Source of the DNA: Chitinophaga chungangae
Lineage (GTDB): Bacteria; Bacteroidota; Bacteroidia; Chitinophagales; Chitinophagaceae
Reading direction: 5' to 3'
Assembly (NCBI RefSeq): GCF_017742215.1
Contig: NZ_JAGHKP010000002.1
Span: 840,737 to 904,736, forward strand
Length of the DNA stretch: 64,000 nt
Shown here: positions 62,377 through 64,000 of the stretch, one piece after another
Position numbering within the stretch: the stretch's first letter is position 1
Layout of the letters: the number at the start of each line of letters is the position of its first letter
The notes under the pieces: model-generated
The model's database searches: none
The model's input: the letters and a program-made list of their open reading frames with translations, nothing else
Told to the model about the DNA's origin: nothing
Program-made: the position numbers and the translations under genes

Positions 62377-62850
62377 ATGCCGCTTATTCATCTCACCACG
62401 GTTATTCACGCGCCCCTGCCCCGGGTTTTCGACCTGAGCAGGAGCATAACGCTGCACAAACGCAGCATGGAACATTTACAGGAAGAGGCTATAAAAGGCC
62501 GCACCAGTGGTTTGATTGATTATAATGAAACGGTTACCTGGCGCGCGAAACACCTTAGCAAGACACGGGAGCTGACCGTAAGGATCACCGCGATGCAAAA
62601 ACCGCAGTATTTTTGCGACGAAATGGAAAAAGGCGATTTCACTTTTATGAAACACGAGCATTTTTTCCGGGAGATCCAAAACGGCACGGTGATGATCGAT
62701 ATTATGGAATTTGGCACGCCTTACGGAAAAGTTGGCAGGTGGTTTGAAAAGTTATACCTGAGGAAATACATGAAACGGCTGTTGTTGTTGCGCAACAAGA
62801 TCATCAAAGATTACGCGGAGAGCGAAAAGTGGCGCGTGATCCTGGACTAA
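62377..62850 (+). CDS. SRPBCC-superfamily protein
   Basis: A 157-residue START-like protein. MPLIHLTTVIHAPLPRVFDL and RSITLHKRSM open the fold, and FMKHEHFFREIQNGTVMIDI with LYLRKYMKRLLLLRNKII end it. It resembles small SRPBCC proteins of Bacteroidota sometimes called cell-division inhibitors. The ligand is unknown. 14 bases upstream of comB. Confidence 0.78.
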   Translation: MPLIHLTTVIHAPLPRVFDLSRSITLHKRSMEHLQEEAIKGRTSGLIDYNETVTWRAKHLSKTRELTVRITAMQKPQYFCDEMEKGDFTFMKHEHFFREIQNGTVMIDIMEFGTPYGKVGRWFEKLYLRKYMKRLLLLRNKIIKDYAESEKWRVILD

Positions 62851-62864
62851 AACATACAAAACGA

Positions 62865-63590
62865 ATGACCGAGAATACCAAACCAAGGCTGGAAGTCTGT
62901 TTATCTCCGGCGCTTCTGCACCTGTTCGACGTAAAGAACAGCATTGTGGTGATCATCGACGTGCTGCGCGCTACTTCCACCATTTGCACGGCGCTTTATA
63001 ACGGCGCCGCCAAAGTGATACCGGTAGCCACCGTGGAAGAATGCGTAAGCATCGGCCGGCAGCTGAACGCCATTACCGCGGGCGAAAGAGACGGCAAGAT
63101 CGCGGAAGGACTGCTGCATGGCAATTCGCCCTTCGAATACCCGAATGAATTTATTGGCGGCAAAGTGCTGGTGCTCACCACCACCAACGGTACCAAACTG
63201 CTGCACATGGCGAAAGACGCGGTGCAGATCATTACCGGTTCCTTCCCGAACATTTCCTCCGTTTGCGAATACCTTATTTCCCAGGGCCAGAATGTAATAC
63301 TCGGCTGCGCCGCCTGGAAAGACCGTGTGAACATGGAAGATACCCTGTTCGCCGGCGCCGTGGTGAGCCGCATCCGCGAACATTTCGACGTGAACTGCGA
63401 TTCCGCGCTTGCCGCCGAAACGCTCTACCAATGCGCGAAAGGCGACCTTTTCGGGTTCATGAAAAAGGCCAGTCATTACCAGCGCCTGGCCCGCTACGGA
63501 CTGGAAGAAGATATCCGCTTCTGCCTTACGCCGGACGGCGCCGATGTGCTGCCGATACTCCGGAACGGGGAGCTGGTGAAAGAAAAATAA
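62865..63590 (+). CDS. comB: 2-phosphosulfolactate phosphatase (ComB family)
   Basis: Family members dephosphorylate 2-phosphosulfolactate on the way to coenzyme M or sulfolactate. 241 residues. VVIIDVLRATSTICTALYNG, AGERDGKIAEGLLHGNSPFE, and VLVLTTTNGTKLLHMA are hallmarks. The start is ATG 62865; the frame runs back to 62829 within the SRPBCC gene. Its partner comA is not in view, and many Bacteroidota carry comB alone, so a different substrate is possible. Confidence 0.88.
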   Translation: MTENTKPRLEVCLSPALLHLFDVKNSIVVIIDVLRATSTICTALYNGAAKVIPVATVEECVSIGRQLNAITAGERDGKIAEGLLHGNSPFEYPNEFIGGKVLVLTTTNGTKLLHMAKDAVQIITGSFPNISSVCEYLISQGQNVILGCAAWKDRVNMEDTLFAGAVVSRIREHFDVNCDSALAAETLYQCAKGDLFGFMKKASHYQRLARYGLEEDIRFCLTPDGADVLPILRNGELVKEK

Positions 63591-63594
63591 TGCG

Positions 63595-63630
63595 AAAGGG
63601 TGAGTTTCCGAAGAAAGCTCACCCTTTTTT
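63595..63630 (+). terminator. Terminator of comB
   Basis: AAAGGGTGAG pairs with CTCACCCTTT across a 13-base loop, followed by TTT, four bases after the stop. Also lies at the end of the convergent DoxX gene. Confidence 0.75.
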
Positions 63631-63650
63631 GATTGGTTCCCTTTATAATG

Positions 63651-64000
63651 TTACGCGGCGAGATTGCCGGAATGTTTTTTTGCACGCAGCACGCTGTCTA
63701 TCGAATACACGCCGCCGCCGTTCAGGATAAAGAAGGTCATGATCAGCAGCATGGTGAAGGGGGCGTACCAGTCAATGATACCCGTGCCCGTAGCGCCTTT
63801 CAGGATGGTCGCCATAATCATGGTGAAGGCGAGGAAAGCGGCCGCTGGGCGGGTGAAAAGACCGAGCGCGAGCAGCAGGCCGCCGGCGAACTCGGCCAGC
63901 GTGGCCATCAGCCCCCAGAAAACCGGCCACGCCGAAATACCTACGAATTGCATGGCGCTGCCTACGCCGTTCCAAACCTGTTCGCCGCCGGCGATCTTTT
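63651..64000 (-). CDS. DoxX-family membrane protein, cut by right edge
   Basis: The frame continues past base 64000, so only the C-terminal 116 residues are visible. GGEQVWNGVGSAMQFVGISA, then FAGGLLLALGLFTRPAAAFL and a third helix near LLIMTFFILNGGGVYSIDS, fit DoxX, a four-helix family of uncertain function. A Met at 63953 lies inside the domain and is not the true start. Confidence 0.85.
   Translation of the reverse strand, partial: KIAGGEQVWNGVGSAMQFVGISAWPVFWGLMATLAEFAGGLLLALGLFTRPAAAFLAFTMIMATILKGATGTGIIDWYAPFTMLLIMTFFILNGGGVYSIDSVLRAKKHSGNLAA

Noticed and set aside
1..64000. CRISPR arrays, insertion sequences or prophage genes
   Set aside because: I saw no regularly spaced repeats, transposase, integrase or phage structural genes. 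The DUF1469 holin-type protein is a normal envelope protein of this phylum.

Overview
The window reads as a chromosomal segment from a member of the Bacteroidota, most likely a Chitinophagaceae genome close to Chitinophaga. This rests on moderate GC, promoter-like TTG-N18-21-TAnnTTTG sequences, few Shine-Dalgarno sites, a PorT-like barrel downstream of an ECF sigma factor, DUF2480, a PadR/PspC pair and many lipoproteins. No genus-level marker was checked. No phage, transposase or CRISPR array was found.

The left 14 kb has features of a replication-origin neighbourhood. Genes diverge from an AT-rich 0.65 kb gap (5481-6137) that holds one perfect and several near-perfect DnaA boxes. Rightward follow nadA, a 0.9 kb non-coding tract rich in G and T, feoA, ybeY, two perfect 18-bp parS-like palindromes, a decayed chrA fragment and mnmG (gidA). 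Left of the gap lie a partial DUF3472 gene, a membrane protein/XRE pair with an operator-like repeat array, corA, DUF2480 and a PpiD-like foldase. An ECF sigma factor and a membrane-anchored beta-barrel protein follow mnmG.

13.5-25 kb: a leftward HemJ / carotenoid-type membrane protein / MHS transporter group; an AlkZ-like glycosylase; a secreted protein with a duplicated module; a tight four-gene ThuA / Gfo-Idh-MocA / SDR / Gfo-Idh-MocA operon; and an unassigned class I isoprenoid-synthase-like gene. 25-27 kb is a small pocket of unrecognised genes with an XRE regulator, next to tRNA-Phe(GAA).

27-45 kb is mostly housekeeping: recQ, kdsD-manC (sugar-phosphate supply for envelope glycans), a carbonic anhydrase with a SulP transporter, PadR/PspC, feoB, an M28 peptidase, a DUF922 protein, paaABCD (phenylacetyl-CoA epoxidase without paaE), nadD and an AI-2E-type permease.

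45-64 kb: a three-gene envelope cluster, a radical SAM/SPASM protein, a GH25 lysozyme, two related CAP-domain lipoproteins, a DUF4241/YiiX pair, a DUF4377 lipoprotein, a DJ-1/PfpI protein, a 43-residue membrane peptide, an outer-membrane barrel, three related small membrane proteins, NAMPT (nadV) with its likely regulator NrtR, an M28-PDZ peptidase, gcvT, a SRPBCC protein, comB and a DoxX protein cut by the right edge. NAD metabolism recurs in the window (nadA, nadD, nadV, nrtR), but at separate loci.
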